DNA of 34,984 nucleotides from Thiohalocapsa sp. (lineage in GTDB: Bacteria; Pseudomonadota; Gammaproteobacteria; Chromatiales; Chromatiaceae): contig NZ_JAJDNQ010000059.1 of the NCBI RefSeq assembly GCF_022340605.1, positions 1 through 34,984 of the forward strand, in the 5' to 3' direction. This document shows positions 25,359 through 33,344 of the stretch, piece after piece. Made by a program: the position numbers and the translations under genes. A model generated the notes under the pieces. It did not search any database and was not told where the DNA came from. It saw only the letters and a list, made by a program, of their open reading frames with translations. How positions within the stretch are numbered: position 1 is the first letter of the stretch; each line of letters starts with the position of its first letter.

Positions 25359-26720
25359 CTATCCCTCGCCGCGACCGCCCTTGCCCGCCGCCCGGTCCAG
25401 CTCCCGAAGCCGTGCCAGCTTCTCGCGGATCTTGATCTCCAGCCCCCGCCCCACCGGCTGGTAGTAGCGCCGTTCCGGTATGCCGTCGGGAAAATAGCGC
25501 TCGCCGGCGGCATAGGCGTCCGGCTCGTCGTGGGCGTAGCGGTAGGCGGCGCCGTAGCCGAGCTGTTTCATGAGCTTGGTCGGCGCGTTGCGCAGGTGCA
25601 CCGGCACCTCCAGCGAGCCGTGGCCCCGGGCGTCGGCGAGCGCGGCGTTCCAGGCGGTGTAGACGGCATTGCTCTTGGGTGCGCAAGCGAGGTAGACGAC
25701 GGCCTGAGCCAACGCCAGTTCGCCCTCTGGGCTACCCAATCGCTGCTGGGCATCCCAGGCGTTCATGGCGAGGTCCAGGCCGCGCGGGTCGGCGTTACCG
25801 ATGTCCTCGCTCGCCATGCGCACGATGCGCCGAGCGAGGTATAGCGGGTCGGCGCCGCCGTCGATCATGCGCGCGAGCCAATACAGCGCCGCGTCCGGCG
25901 CCGAGCCCCGCACGGATTTATGCAATGCCGAGATCTGATCGTAGAAGGCCTCGCCGCCCTTGTCGAAGCGGCGCACGCCGCCCTCGATGACCCGCCGGGC
26001 AATGTCCGCGTCGATCACCGCGTCGGCAGCCGCGCCCTCGCCTGCCCCATCAGCGCCAGCCGCGAAGTCCGCCGCCAGCTCCAGCAGGTTCAGCGCCCGC
26101 CGGGCATCGCCGTCCGCCGCGGCGGCGATGAGCGCGCGAGCCTCGGGCGCGACGCTCAGACCCAGCGCACCGAGCCCGCGCTCGGTATCCGCCAGCGCCC
26201 GGTCGATGAGCCCCTCCAGGTCCGCGGGCTCCAGCGGTTTGAGCACATACACCCGCGCGCGGGAGAGCAGCGCGTTGTTCAGCTCGAAGGACGGATTCTC
26301 CGTGGTGGCACCGATGAACACCACCGTGCCGTCCTCCACGTGCGGCAACAGCGCGTCCTGCTGCGACTTGTTGAACCGGTGCACCTCGTCGATGAACAGG
26401 ATGCTGCCCTGCCCCAAGCCCTCGCGGGCGGCCCTGGCCTCCGCCACTGCCGCGCGGATGTCCTTCACACCCGCCAGAACCGCCGAGAGCTTCAGGAACT
26501 GCCAGCCGGACGCACCCGCCAGCAGCCGCGCCAGCGTCGTCTTGCCGCTGCCGGGCGGCCCCCAGAAGATCATCGAGTGCGGCCGCTCGCTGCTCAGCGC
26601 CCGCTCCAGCGCCCGCCCCCGCGCCAGCAAGTGCCGCTGGCCGATGACCTCGGTGAGCGTGCGCGGGCGCATGCGCTCGGCCAATGGTGGCGACGGGGGT
26701 TGCTGCACGCTGCTCTTCAT
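25359..26720 (-). CDS. rarA: Replication-associated recombination protein A (AAA+ ATPase)
   Basis: A 453-residue AAA+ ATPase of the RarA/MgsA/WRNIP1 family, related to clamp-loader subunits, that acts at stalled replication forks. Walker A GPPGSGKT is at residues 54-61, Walker [11 protein letters not shown] at about 107-116, and sensor 1 [12 protein letters not shown] at about 138-149. The C-terminal half holds the family's tetramerisation domain with [25 protein letters not shown] at 26720 fits the family start ([21 protein letters not shown]); the frame continues to 27077 but runs through the complement of the tRNA gene. Ribosome site weak. Length is normal. It stands alone; lolA, a common neighbour in other genomes, is not seen. 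Confidence 0.95.
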   Translation of the reverse strand: MKSSVQQPPSPPLAERMRPRTLTEVIGQRHLLARGRALERALSSERPHSMIFWGPPGSGKTTLARLLAGASGWQFLKLSAVLAGVKDIRAAVAEARAAREGLGQGSILFIDEVHRFNKSQQDALLPHVEDGTVVFIGATTENPSFELNNALLSRARVYVLKPLEPADLEGLIDRALADTERGLGALGLSVAPEARALIAAAADGDARRALNLLELAADFAAGADGAGEGAAADAVIDADIARRVIEGGVRRFDKGGEAFYDQISALHKSVRGSAPDAALYWLARMIDGGADPLYLARRIVRMASEDIGNADPRGLDLAMNAWDAQQRLGSPEGELALAQAVVYLACAPKSNAVYTAWNAALADARGHGSLEVPVHLRNAPTKLMKQLGYGAAYRYAHDEPDAYAAGERYFPDGIPERRYYQPVGRGLEIKIREKLARLRELDRAAGKGGRGEG

Positions 26721-26995
26721 GCGTTGATGAGGATGTGGACAAAAGCTGTTGCGGCCTCGCGTCACGCGGCCGTCGTCGGTTGGACCGAGGCAAGGAGGCC
26801 CAACGATCAGGCGGCCAGGTCGTGCACCCCGTCGGGCTGCGTTCCTCAGCCCGACCCACACGGCACCGTGGCGCGGCAGGGTTTCGTCAACGACGGCGCG
26901 AAGCAAAGGTTGCACCGAAGGACCACCGGCGAGCCGATGACGGCAGCATAGCGCTTGACAAGCGCACGCGACCAGAGCATACTGCACGGCTCGCA

Positions 26996-27072
26996 GCGCC
27001 CGTAGCTCAGCTGGATAGAGTACCTGGCTACGAACCAGGTGGTCGGGAGTTCGAATCTCTCCGGGCGCGCCA
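26996..27072 (+). tRNA. tRNA-Arg (anticodon ACG)
   Basis: A 77-base cloverleaf with encoded CCA end. The acceptor stem GCGCCCG (26996-27002) pairs with CGGGCGC (27062-27068); the anticodon stem CCTGG/CCAGG encloses loop CTACGAA with anticodon ACG at 27030-27032; the T loop is TTCGAAT. A34 is expected to be deaminated to inosine by TadA. It is followed by a strong terminator and by accessory genes, so its 3' end is a plausible integration site, though no second copy of that end is seen in the window. Confidence 0.97.
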
Positions 27073-27080
27073 TACAAAAC

Positions 27081-27118
27081 AAGGGGTTACGTGATTATTC
27101 ACGTAGCCCCTTTTCTTT
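27081..27118 (+). terminator. Intrinsic terminator of the tRNA-Arg gene
   Basis: AAGGGGTTACGTG and CACGTAGCCCCTT form a 13-base-pair stem with one G-U pair around an ATTATT loop, followed by TTCTTTT. It starts nine bases after the tRNA CCA. Confidence 0.93.
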
Positions 27119-27304
27119 TGCGTGACTGGATCGTGACTCGGTACCTTCGAGACGCCCGAAGGCGGCGCGTCAGATGCTGATCACGGCAGGCGGCGGCTCG
27201 CCAGAGGACAGCAGTGTCGGCGACTCCGGCAGATCTGGTGCTCGTGGGAGGCCTCCCGGGCGGGTCCGATGACAGCGATATTTCCGGCGGGTCAGCTTGG
27301 ATAA

Positions 27305-27745
27305 TCACGTTGTGCGCTGCAATGTAAACCCAAAGCCGTCGATGACAGTTCCTGAAAACTCAGTGACCACCCACGGATCAGGATCCACCGCTGCCCGTAC
27401 ACCACCCGGAGTAGTCCCGTATTTTGTGCCCTTGAGCAGCAAGAGCCGACATTTCAAATTTTCTCCGTACGCACGTTTGACAGCGCCAAGAAGCTCTTGA
27501 GAGTGCTTTATTGTTTTAGGGGAAACCCCATCGTTTAGGGATAACGGTTTTACCCATTTCTCAAACATCCCTCCCTTATGATCATATTTATTGTGCTCCT
27601 TCTCCCTGTGGTCGATCTCCGCAGTAAAAACGTAGGCATCCTCTGTGATTCCCATCCATGAATATTGATCACTCTGACGGGCGCCTATTTTCTGCAAGGC
27701 AGCACGAAAACCCTTGATCCAATTCAGCGACTGCGTTGGCTCCAT
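27305..27745 (-). CDS. Orphan protein of unknown function, AT-richer
   Basis: A 146-residue soluble protein that I do not recognise. It starts MEPTQSLNWIKGFRAALQKI and contains a charged segment DHREKEHNKYDHKGGMFEKW near residues 45-64 and PGGVRAAVDPDPWVVTEFSG towards the end. AAGGGG about seven bases before the ATG supports the start. Base composition is visibly lower in GC than the flanking genes, which points to recent acquisition. It lies between the tRNA terminator and the plus-strand membrane operon, divergent from the latter, so the two may share a promoter region. The histidine/aspartate/lysine-rich patch could bind nucleic acid or metal, but nothing firm can be said. Confidence 0.65.
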   Translation of the reverse strand: MEPTQSLNWIKGFRAALQKIGARQSDQYSWMGITEDAYVFTAEIDHREKEHNKYDHKGGMFEKWVKPLSLNDGVSPKTIKHSQELLGAVKRAYGENLKCRLLLLKGTKYGTTPGGVRAAVDPDPWVVTEFSGTVIDGFGFTLQRTT

Positions 27746-27861
27746 GACAGGCCCCTTGGTTGAAGCTTAAGTCGGCGATCGGTGACCCCAGCAGGCTGCG
27801 CCAAGGCTCGCTCATAGACCAGGTTGCGGTCGCGCACGGTGCCGTGCCCAGCCGCCTACAT

Positions 27862-27908
27862 CCGTGTGCGACGCCTTGACGATGCTGCACGTGCACACGG
27901 AATATACC
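27862..27908 (+). promoter_or_regulatory. Possible promoter and operator of the membrane operon
   Basis: TTGACG (27876-27881) is a good -35 match. A weak -10, GAATAT (27900-27905, spacing 18) or TATACC (27903-27908, spacing 21), follows. Perfect 8-base inverted repeats CCGTGTGC (27862-27869) and GCACACGG (27893-27900) enclose the -35, and TGCACGTGCA is a palindrome in the spacer. This is what a repressor-controlled promoter could look like, but it is a reading by eye. Confidence 0.35.
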
Positions 27909-27981
27909 GCACACAGCAGCACACGAGACGATAGGGGCTCGCCCGCACCAAGCCGGCCAAGCAAAGGGCCGAGGACCACCC

Positions 27982-28050
27982 ATGCGCACAGCCACCTACC
28001 TCGCGGCAGCCGCCGCGCTCGCCCTCGCCTGTCCGGCGCTCGCCGGCTGA
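27982..28050 (+). CDS. 22-codon ORF consisting only of a signal-peptide-like sequence
   Basis: ATG at 27982 with GAGG seven bases upstream opens a 22-residue frame that ends TGA at 28050. The product starts MRTATYLAAAAALALACPAL and ends AG: a positive N-terminus, a hydrophobic core and an ALA-type cleavage end, then stop right after the predicted cleavage point. The stop is 12 bases before the first large gene of the operon. It could be a remnant of a deleted exported protein, a translated leader that controls the operon, or chance in GC-rich DNA. The placement and the ribosome site make it worth recording; expression is unproven. Confidence 0.4.
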   Translation: MRTATYLAAAAALALACPALAG

Positions 28051-28062
28051 CACGGAAGGCGC

Positions 28063-29517
28063 ATGTCCAAGCTCAAGCAGTTCATCGCCTCTCTGAAGCC
28101 CGACCGGCTCATACCATCGACCAGCGTCTTTCCTGAGATCGATGCGGAGAAGCTTGCCGCCGACCTGAACGTCGTTCAGCTCGGCCGCGAGCGCGGCACG
28201 GCTGAACTGCCGGCAAGCGACGATGACACGCTCGACCCGGTCGAGGCGAAGGTGGTTGCCGAGGTCAACCGCCTTCGCGTCATGGGGCTCAACCGCTTCG
28301 AGGAGCACATGGAGACTTACGCACGGCGCCTGCGTGAGGCATCCAACTCGAAGGCGGAGTTGCGCACCCTTGCCGAGACCACCGTCACCGACTACCAAAC
28401 CAGCGTCGCGATTCACCACAACGCGCTGGCCAACCATCGCCAGCGGGTCATGGAACGGCACGTCGAGCGGCAGTGGTTCATCGCCGACAACCGGCTCAGG
28501 CGGACGGCTTACGACCGCAACAGCCTAACCTTCTCACTGGGTCTCGCCGGCTTTCTGGTACTGGTCGAAGCGGCGATGAACGGCTATTTCTTTTCGGCCA
28601 GCAACACACTGGGTCTGCTCGGCGGCATGAGCGTCGCGGTCATCATCTCCATCGTGAACGTCGGTTTCTCCCTGAGCGCCGGCTACCTCGCGCGCAATGT
28701 CAACCATGTGCGATGGCCGCGGAAGCTGGCGGGCTGGCTGGTCGTGCTGCTGATCATCGCCGCCGCGCTCGTCTTCAACGTCGCGGTTGCGCACTTCCGC
28801 GATGCGGCGGGAACGCTGCCCTGGGATGCCGCCGTGTTGCGCGCCATCGAGACCTTCCGCGCCGACCCGACCGCGCTGAGGAGTTTCGAGTCCTGGCTAT
28901 TGCTGTGTGTCGGGCTGCTCGTTTGCCTGCTTGCGTTCTGGAAGGGATACGCAATCAGCGATCCCTACCCAGACTACGGCCGCGTGCAACATCGCTGGGA
29001 ACTGGCTCGGGAGGATTACGCGGAGAGTGCGGAGGGCGCGCTGCGCGACCTCGAAGACCTACGAAATGCCGCCGCCGACGATCTGGAGGAGGCACGCCGC
29101 ACGCTGACCTCCAACATCAGCGAAGCCATCGACATCCTCTACGCCCGGGCGGGACTCGCCAAACAGCTCGACGCCTTCCTCGATCATGCACAGCTGGTCG
29201 TGGATCAGTTGTTGGCCGAGTATCGAAGCGCCAACCGCGCCGCGCGCCAGTCCACCACGGCCCCGGCCCACTTCAACCGGCCCCACGTCTTCAAGGCGAC
29301 CGCGCAAGCAAATGCCATCCCGCTGCCGGAACGCGATGCCGCCGAGGCGGAGATCGCCGCTATCAACGACATTGTCGAGAACACCATCGGCAAGATCTTC
29401 GACGAGTACAAGGCAGCCGTCCGCCGCTACGAAAGCATCGATGTGCTGGAACGCAACGCGACGACCCTCCCGGCATCGTTGCCGGCGCGCCATCCAGAGG
29501 CAGGACAGGCGACATGA
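28063..29517 (+). CDS. Four-TM membrane protein of unknown family, first gene of operon
   Basis: A 484-residue protein that I cannot place in a named family. A cytoplasmic-looking helical N-terminal part (1-150, with a coiled-coil-like stretch at about 62-150) is followed by four predicted membrane helices at about 155-178, 183-207, 223-244 and 277-295. The motif KGYAISDPYPDYGRVQHRWE comes right after the last helix, then a long helical tail (about 310-395) and a charged end with a second helix (about 425-465). GGAAGG lies three bases before the ATG. The stop overlaps the next start (ATGA). Paired with the MotA- and MotB-like proteins encoded downstream, it is likely part of the same inner-membrane complex. 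It is not homologous by eye to ZorA-ZorE. Confidence 0.8.
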   Translation: MSKLKQFIASLKPDRLIPSTSVFPEIDAEKLAADLNVVQLGRERGTAELPASDDDTLDPVEAKVVAEVNRLRVMGLNRFEEHMETYARRLREASNSKAELRTLAETTVTDYQTSVAIHHNALANHRQRVMERHVERQWFIADNRLRRTAYDRNSLTFSLGLAGFLVLVEAAMNGYFFSASNTLGLLGGMSVAVIISIVNVGFSLSAGYLARNVNHVRWPRKLAGWLVVLLIIAAALVFNVAVAHFRDAAGTLPWDAAVLRAIETFRADPTALRSFESWLLLCVGLLVCLLAFWKGYAISDPYPDYGRVQHRWELAREDYAESAEGALRDLEDLRNAAADDLEEARRTLTSNISEAIDILYARAGLAKQLDAFLDHAQLVVDQLLAEYRSANRAARQSTTAPAHFNRPHVFKATAQANAIPLPERDAAEAEIAAINDIVENTIGKIFDEYKAAVRRYESIDVLERNATTLPASLPARHPEAGQAT

Positions 29518-30353
29518 GTCGGCACAAGAGGAACCGCTCGCGCGTTCGCCGGCTCACCAAGCGCAACAGCGACTCGGCACGCAAGATCTGGGGAGTCATC
29601 CTCGCCGCTCTCGCCGCCGCTGGTCTGCTGGCGCTGGTCATCGCCAATGTTCGGCTCGGCGGTGGCGACGCCATCGACATGGCCACGCTCTGCCCACGTG
29701 CAGGGCCCACTGGTGCGTTCGCGGTCCTGCTCGACGTGACCGATCCGCTAACGCCGCAGCAACAGCACCGCCTCGACCAGTTGCTGCGCCAAGAAGTACA
29801 GGCGTTGCCGGTCGGTACGCGCGTGACATTCGGGCTGGTCAGCCCTGATGCGAGCATTCGGTCCGACACACGGCTAAAGCTCTGCAAGCCGTTGCAAGGA
29901 AGCCAGGCGAGCTCGCTCTACCAGAACCCGGCTCTCGTGGAGGCGCGCTATCGCGAAGGGTTTGTCGACCCGCTGCACAACGCGCTGACCGATCTGCTCG
30001 CGGCCCCGGCGGCCGACAGCTCGCCGATCATGGAGTCGATCCAGGCGTTGATTATCGATGCCTTCGCCGACCTGAGGCCGACGCAGCCAAAGCGCCTGGT
30101 CATCGCCTCGGACCTGCTCCAGCACAGCGACGTGTTCAGCTTCTATCGTGGTCAGCGCTGGGGCGACTTCGCGCAATCCGCAGACTACGGACGTCTGGCA
30201 AGAAATCTCGACGGCGTGGATGTCACCCTGCTGCAACTACCCAGGCCGGCATCCGCCGGACGCCAAGACGCGGCGATGCTGGGATTCTGGCGAGAGTACT
30301 TCGAGCACCAGGGCGCCCACGCGGTCCACAGGGTTGTGATCGGAGACCTTTGA
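29514..30353 (+). CDS. Membrane-anchored vWA-like protein
   Basis: A 279-residue protein. It has a very basic N-terminus (SRHKRNRSRVRRLTKRNS), one membrane helix at about 25-46, and a domain with a von Willebrand A-like pattern: a first strand AFAVLLDVTDPLT (68-80) with a DxT in place of the classic MIDAS DxSxS, a central segment SSPIMESIQALIIDAFADL (169-187), and RLVIASDLLQHS (194-205), like the late vWA strand ending in a SD motif. The MIDAS is therefore partial, and metal binding is uncertain. The topology suggests an inner-membrane anchor with the vWA domain on the periplasmic side. It overlaps the gene before it by four bases and is one base from the gene after it. The function is a guess: a sensor or assembly factor of the membrane complex. 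Confidence 0.75.
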   Translation: MSRHKRNRSRVRRLTKRNSDSARKIWGVILAALAAAGLLALVIANVRLGGGDAIDMATLCPRAGPTGAFAVLLDVTDPLTPQQQHRLDQLLRQEVQALPVGTRVTFGLVSPDASIRSDTRLKLCKPLQGSQASSLYQNPALVEARYREGFVDPLHNALTDLLAAPAADSSPIMESIQALIIDAFADLRPTQPKRLVIASDLLQHSDVFSFYRGQRWGDFAQSADYGRLARNLDGVDVTLLQLPRPASAGRQDAAMLGFWREYFEHQGAHAVHRVVIGDL

Positions 30354-30354
30354 C

Positions 30355-32034
30355 ATGCCGACCGCGCTTAACCCATCGCAGTCGCGGCCGCGCGAACGGC
30401 GCGACCAGTTGCTGTTCTTTGCCGCATTCGTCATCGGCGCCCTGGGCACCCTTACCGTCAAGGCGCTTAGCGCACCCACGTGGATCGTGATCCTGTTCCC
30501 GATGTTGGTCATCGGCACCTATGCCGCCGCGGCCTGGCTGCCAGGCAACACGTCCCTGGAGCCAGACATGATCGGGGACAACTGCTATTACCTCGGCTTC
30601 ATTCTGACCCTGGTCAGTCTCGGGTGGACGCTCTCTGCAGTAACCCAAGCTTCGGGTGATCTGGATTTGGTCCGAGAGATCATCTCGGGCTTCGGCGTCG
30701 CGCTGGCCTCCACCATCACCGGCATCTTTCTGCGTGCGCTCTTCCTGCAATTGCGCCCGGACGTCGTTGCTGCCGAGCGGCAAGCCCGCCAGGCGATCAG
30801 CGCCGCGGCGCGAGACCTTCGCACCGAGCTCGGCCAGAGCGTGACAGCGCTCCAGGACTTTGCCCGGCAAACCGAACAAGCCCTCGCCGAGCACCATACA
30901 AGGCTCGAGGCGGCCAGCGCCGAAGCGCAACACACTTACCGGCAATGGATGCAGCGGTACTCGCAAGACACGGCGAAAGAGGCATCCGTCCTCTACAAGG
31001 CCGCCCTCGCTCAGGTTCGAGTCGATGCGCAAGCAACCGGGGCCGCCGTCGTCCACGACTTGAAGTCTACCCTCCGCGCAGCACAGCAGGATTTCCAGGA
31101 CTGGCTCAGACAGGCAGACCAACGCGTCGCTGCCCTCTGCGACCAGATCGATGCGCAGGCGCAGCGACTGGCGTCAAGCGTGGCCGCCGTTGGTGAATCG
31201 ACGAAAAAGGCCTCCGATCAAGTGGAGGGCGCCGCGAGCGCCTTGGCGAAGAATGTCTCCGGCGCTTCAGAGCGCTTCGCCGCGGAAACGCAAGGCATCA
31301 CGAACGGACTATCGGGCCACGCGGCCAAACTTGGCGCGGCGGCGACGACCGTGCAGCAAGCCTTGGAGCGCGAGAGCAAGGGCTTCGCGGATCAGCTTGC
31401 GAACGCGAGCAAACGGATCAGGAGCGCCGCTGACGAGTCGGCCCGGACGCTTGCGCAAGATACCCGAGCTGCGGCGGATGCGATTACCGCATCGGCGACT
31501 GAAGTCTCCGGTGCGCTCAAGGCAGCGCTCGAGCAGTTGCTTGCGTCCGGTGGGGCGATCCGCTCGGGCAGCGAGGACTTGCTGCGGATCGCGGAACACA
31601 TCCCCCAGATCGCGGGGCTGCTGGACGAGTCCGAGGCGAGGCTTCAGTCCCTCCGGCGCCTACCGACACGCGAAGATGCCGACGCCTCGTCCGCGGCCCT
31701 CGCAAAATCCATCGCGGCGATCGACAAACGCATCGAGCGCTTCGAGACAGCGGTGGTCAACGCCACCGTACTCACGAAGCGCGTCGGCGAGTTCTCTCAA
31801 CAGGCGGAGTCAGCCGCGGGCGAGCTCAAAGAAGCGGGCGCCTCACTTCGCGCCGCGGCAAAAGCGCTGGAAAGCACCGTGAAAGCGAAACGTGCGGACC
31901 TCGCCACCGAGCGCAAGCCCCTTCCCGACGCTGGCGATGCCAACGATCCGGAGAGAATCCCAACCGAGCCGACACGAAGGCGCCCATTCGGCATGACCGG
32001 TCTTTTCCGTTGGCGCGGTAAGAATCAGGGATGA
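30355..32034 (+). CDS. MotA/ExbB/ZorA-like stator protein with long coiled-coil tail
   Basis: A 559-residue protein with four predicted membrane helices (about 19-37, 43-62, 78-97, 108-131). The third, YYLGFILTLVSLGWTLSAV, and the fourth, IISGFGVALASTITGIFLRA, resemble the last two helices of MotA/TolQ/ExbB proteins, including the small-residue TITG in the channel-lining position. About 380 residues of uninterrupted Ala/Gln/Glu-rich helix follow (137 to about 515), predicted to be a long cytoplasmic coiled coil, and a Pro/Arg-rich end. This is the design of ZorA in Zorya anti-phage systems, in which the tail reaches into the cytoplasm. Sequence identity to ZorA cannot be judged by eye. One base separates it from the vWA-like gene, and its stop overlaps the OmpA-like gene. 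Confidence 0.75.
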   Translation: MPTALNPSQSRPRERRDQLLFFAAFVIGALGTLTVKALSAPTWIVILFPMLVIGTYAAAAWLPGNTSLEPDMIGDNCYYLGFILTLVSLGWTLSAVTQASGDLDLVREIISGFGVALASTITGIFLRALFLQLRPDVVAAERQARQAISAAARDLRTELGQSVTALQDFARQTEQALAEHHTRLEAASAEAQHTYRQWMQRYSQDTAKEASVLYKAALAQVRVDAQATGAAVVHDLKSTLRAAQQDFQDWLRQADQRVAALCDQIDAQAQRLASSVAAVGESTKKASDQVEGAASALAKNVSGASERFAAETQGITNGLSGHAAKLGAAATTVQQALERESKGFADQLANASKRIRSAADESARTLAQDTRAAADAITASATEVSGALKAALEQLLASGGAIRSGSEDLLRIAEHIPQIAGLLDESEARLQSLRRLPTREDADASSAALAKSIAAIDKRIERFETAVVNATVLTKRVGEFSQQAESAAGELKEAGASLRAAAKALESTVKAKRADLATERKPLPDAGDANDPERIPTEPTRRRPFGMTGLFRWRGKNQG

Positions 32035-33344
32035 ACACCGGAGCGGAAAAGCGCGGACGCTCCGCGGACTACCGTCGTGGCACTATTATGGGCTTGACGG
32101 TCGCAGAGGTCTTTATTCTGCTTGCTTTTATCCTGTTGCTGCTGCTCGCCTTGTGGCGCGCAACCGAGCAAAAGAAGTACGAAGAGCTCAAGATTGCATG
32201 TGACCGGCAAGGCTGGGTCAGGCAGTACGACACGGCAGAACTGGCCTGGCTGCGGGACCACGCAGGAAGTGACGCCCTCGCGAAGGTAATCGCCGCGGAT
32301 ATGGCAATGAAAGACGGAGCGCGACTCATCGACAACGAGATGACACTCGCGTGGATCGACGCCATGGAGCAAGCCCCGCCGGAACAACAGCAATTTATCT
32401 TGACCCTCGCGGCTGACGACCCCAGCCAAGTCGACCAGATCATCGAGCAGGTAACCGCGCTCAAGCACGGAGCGCGACTCGTCGAGGCCGAGGATCTCAA
32501 GAAGCTCATCGACGCACTAGGCAGTATGCCAAGGACCGAACGAGAAGCCTTCGTCGATCTTCTGGAAGCGAACGGCTACGACAACATCATTGACTGGGCA
32601 AACAAGCTCGCCGAGCTGGTGAAGAACGGGCGCTCACCGGAAGAGGTGGCGAATGCACTGGAGTTGGTAAAGGAGATCCCGCCGAGCGACTTGGAAGACA
32701 TTCAAGGCTTGATTGAGAGCATTCGTGCGCCTATCGCGGCAAGCGAACAGCTGCGCCAAGAAGTCGCAGCATCGATACAGACCGCGGTCGGTGGGCTCGT
32801 GAGCAGAATAGGCGGCGAAATCGATCCCGTAACGGGGGCGATCACCTTGCCCGACACCGCGCTGTTTGCCCAAGGGTCCGCGCAGCTGAGCCCGCAAACC
32901 CGCGACTTTCTCGACGAGTTCTGTCCGCGCTGGCTCGACAAGCTCTATGCGTTCGGGCCGCGCGTCGGCGCGCTGCGCATCGAAGGACATGCGTCAACGG
33001 AGTGGAATGTCGGCGTTGGCCCAGAGGAAGCATTCCTCAACAACATGGACCTTTCGCAGCGGCGCGCATCCGCGGTATTGGAGCTCTGTCTTCGCCAGGT
33101 TGCCGATGGCGCGCGCCGGACTTGGGCTCAATCCCGACTCGTTGCGGTCGGCTACTCCTCAGCGCATCCGATCATCGAGGACGGCGTGGAAAATCCGGTT
33201 CGATCCCGGCGTGTCGTCTTCAGGACCGAAGTAGACCAAAGTCAGATCATTCGCGATATCAAGCGCAAGCTGAACGAAACTGATGGTCGTGCGGCACCCG
33301 ATGCCCACAGTTCAGAAGGCATTCCACCAGCGACACCGCTATGA
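32031..33344 (+). CDS. OmpA/MotB/ZorB-like peptidoglycan-binding stator partner
   Basis: A 437-residue protein with a short N-terminus, a single membrane helix (about 23-42, LTVAEVFILLAFILLLLLAL), a helical linker with repeated units (about 94-235), and a C-terminal OmpA-like domain: RIEGHASTEW (316-325), NMDLSQRRASAVLELC (338-353), VGYSSAHP (373-380) and NPVRSRRVVF (388-397). MotB/ZorB proteins carry a proton-binding Asp in the membrane helix; here Glu26 is in that place, in AEVFILLAF. In the OmpA motif the usual GHTD reads GHAS, while the LSxxRA and RR positions are kept. ATG 32031 overlaps the stop of the MotA-like gene (ATGA). It is the expected partner of the MotA-like protein. Confidence 0.8.
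   Translation: MNTGAEKRGRSADYRRGTIMGLTVAEVFILLAFILLLLLALWRATEQKKYEELKIACDRQGWVRQYDTAELAWLRDHAGSDALAKVIAADMAMKDGARLIDNEMTLAWIDAMEQAPPEQQQFILTLAADDPSQVDQIIEQVTALKHGARLVEAEDLKKLIDALGSMPRTEREAFVDLLEANGYDNIIDWANKLAELVKNGRSPEEVANALELVKEIPPSDLEDIQGLIESIRAPIAASEQLRQEVAASIQTAVGGLVSRIGGEIDPVTGAITLPDTALFAQGSAQLSPQTRDFLDEFCPRWLDKLYAFGPRVGALRIEGHASTEWNVGVGPEEAFLNNMDLSQRRASAVLELCLRQVADGARRTWAQSRLVAVGYSSAHPIIEDGVENPVRSRRVVFRTEVDQSQIIRDIKRKLNETDGRAAPDAHSSEGIPPATPL

Noticed and set aside
26721..27077. N-terminal extension of rarA through the tRNA complement
   Set aside because: The start of this extension is the well-known spurious translation of tRNA antisense DNA.
28473..30353. 626-codon frame spanning the first two operon genes
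   Set aside because: Its end is the real vWA-like gene, but the part before 29514 is out of frame with the four-TM gene and Arg-rich; the ATGA overlap sets the true start.
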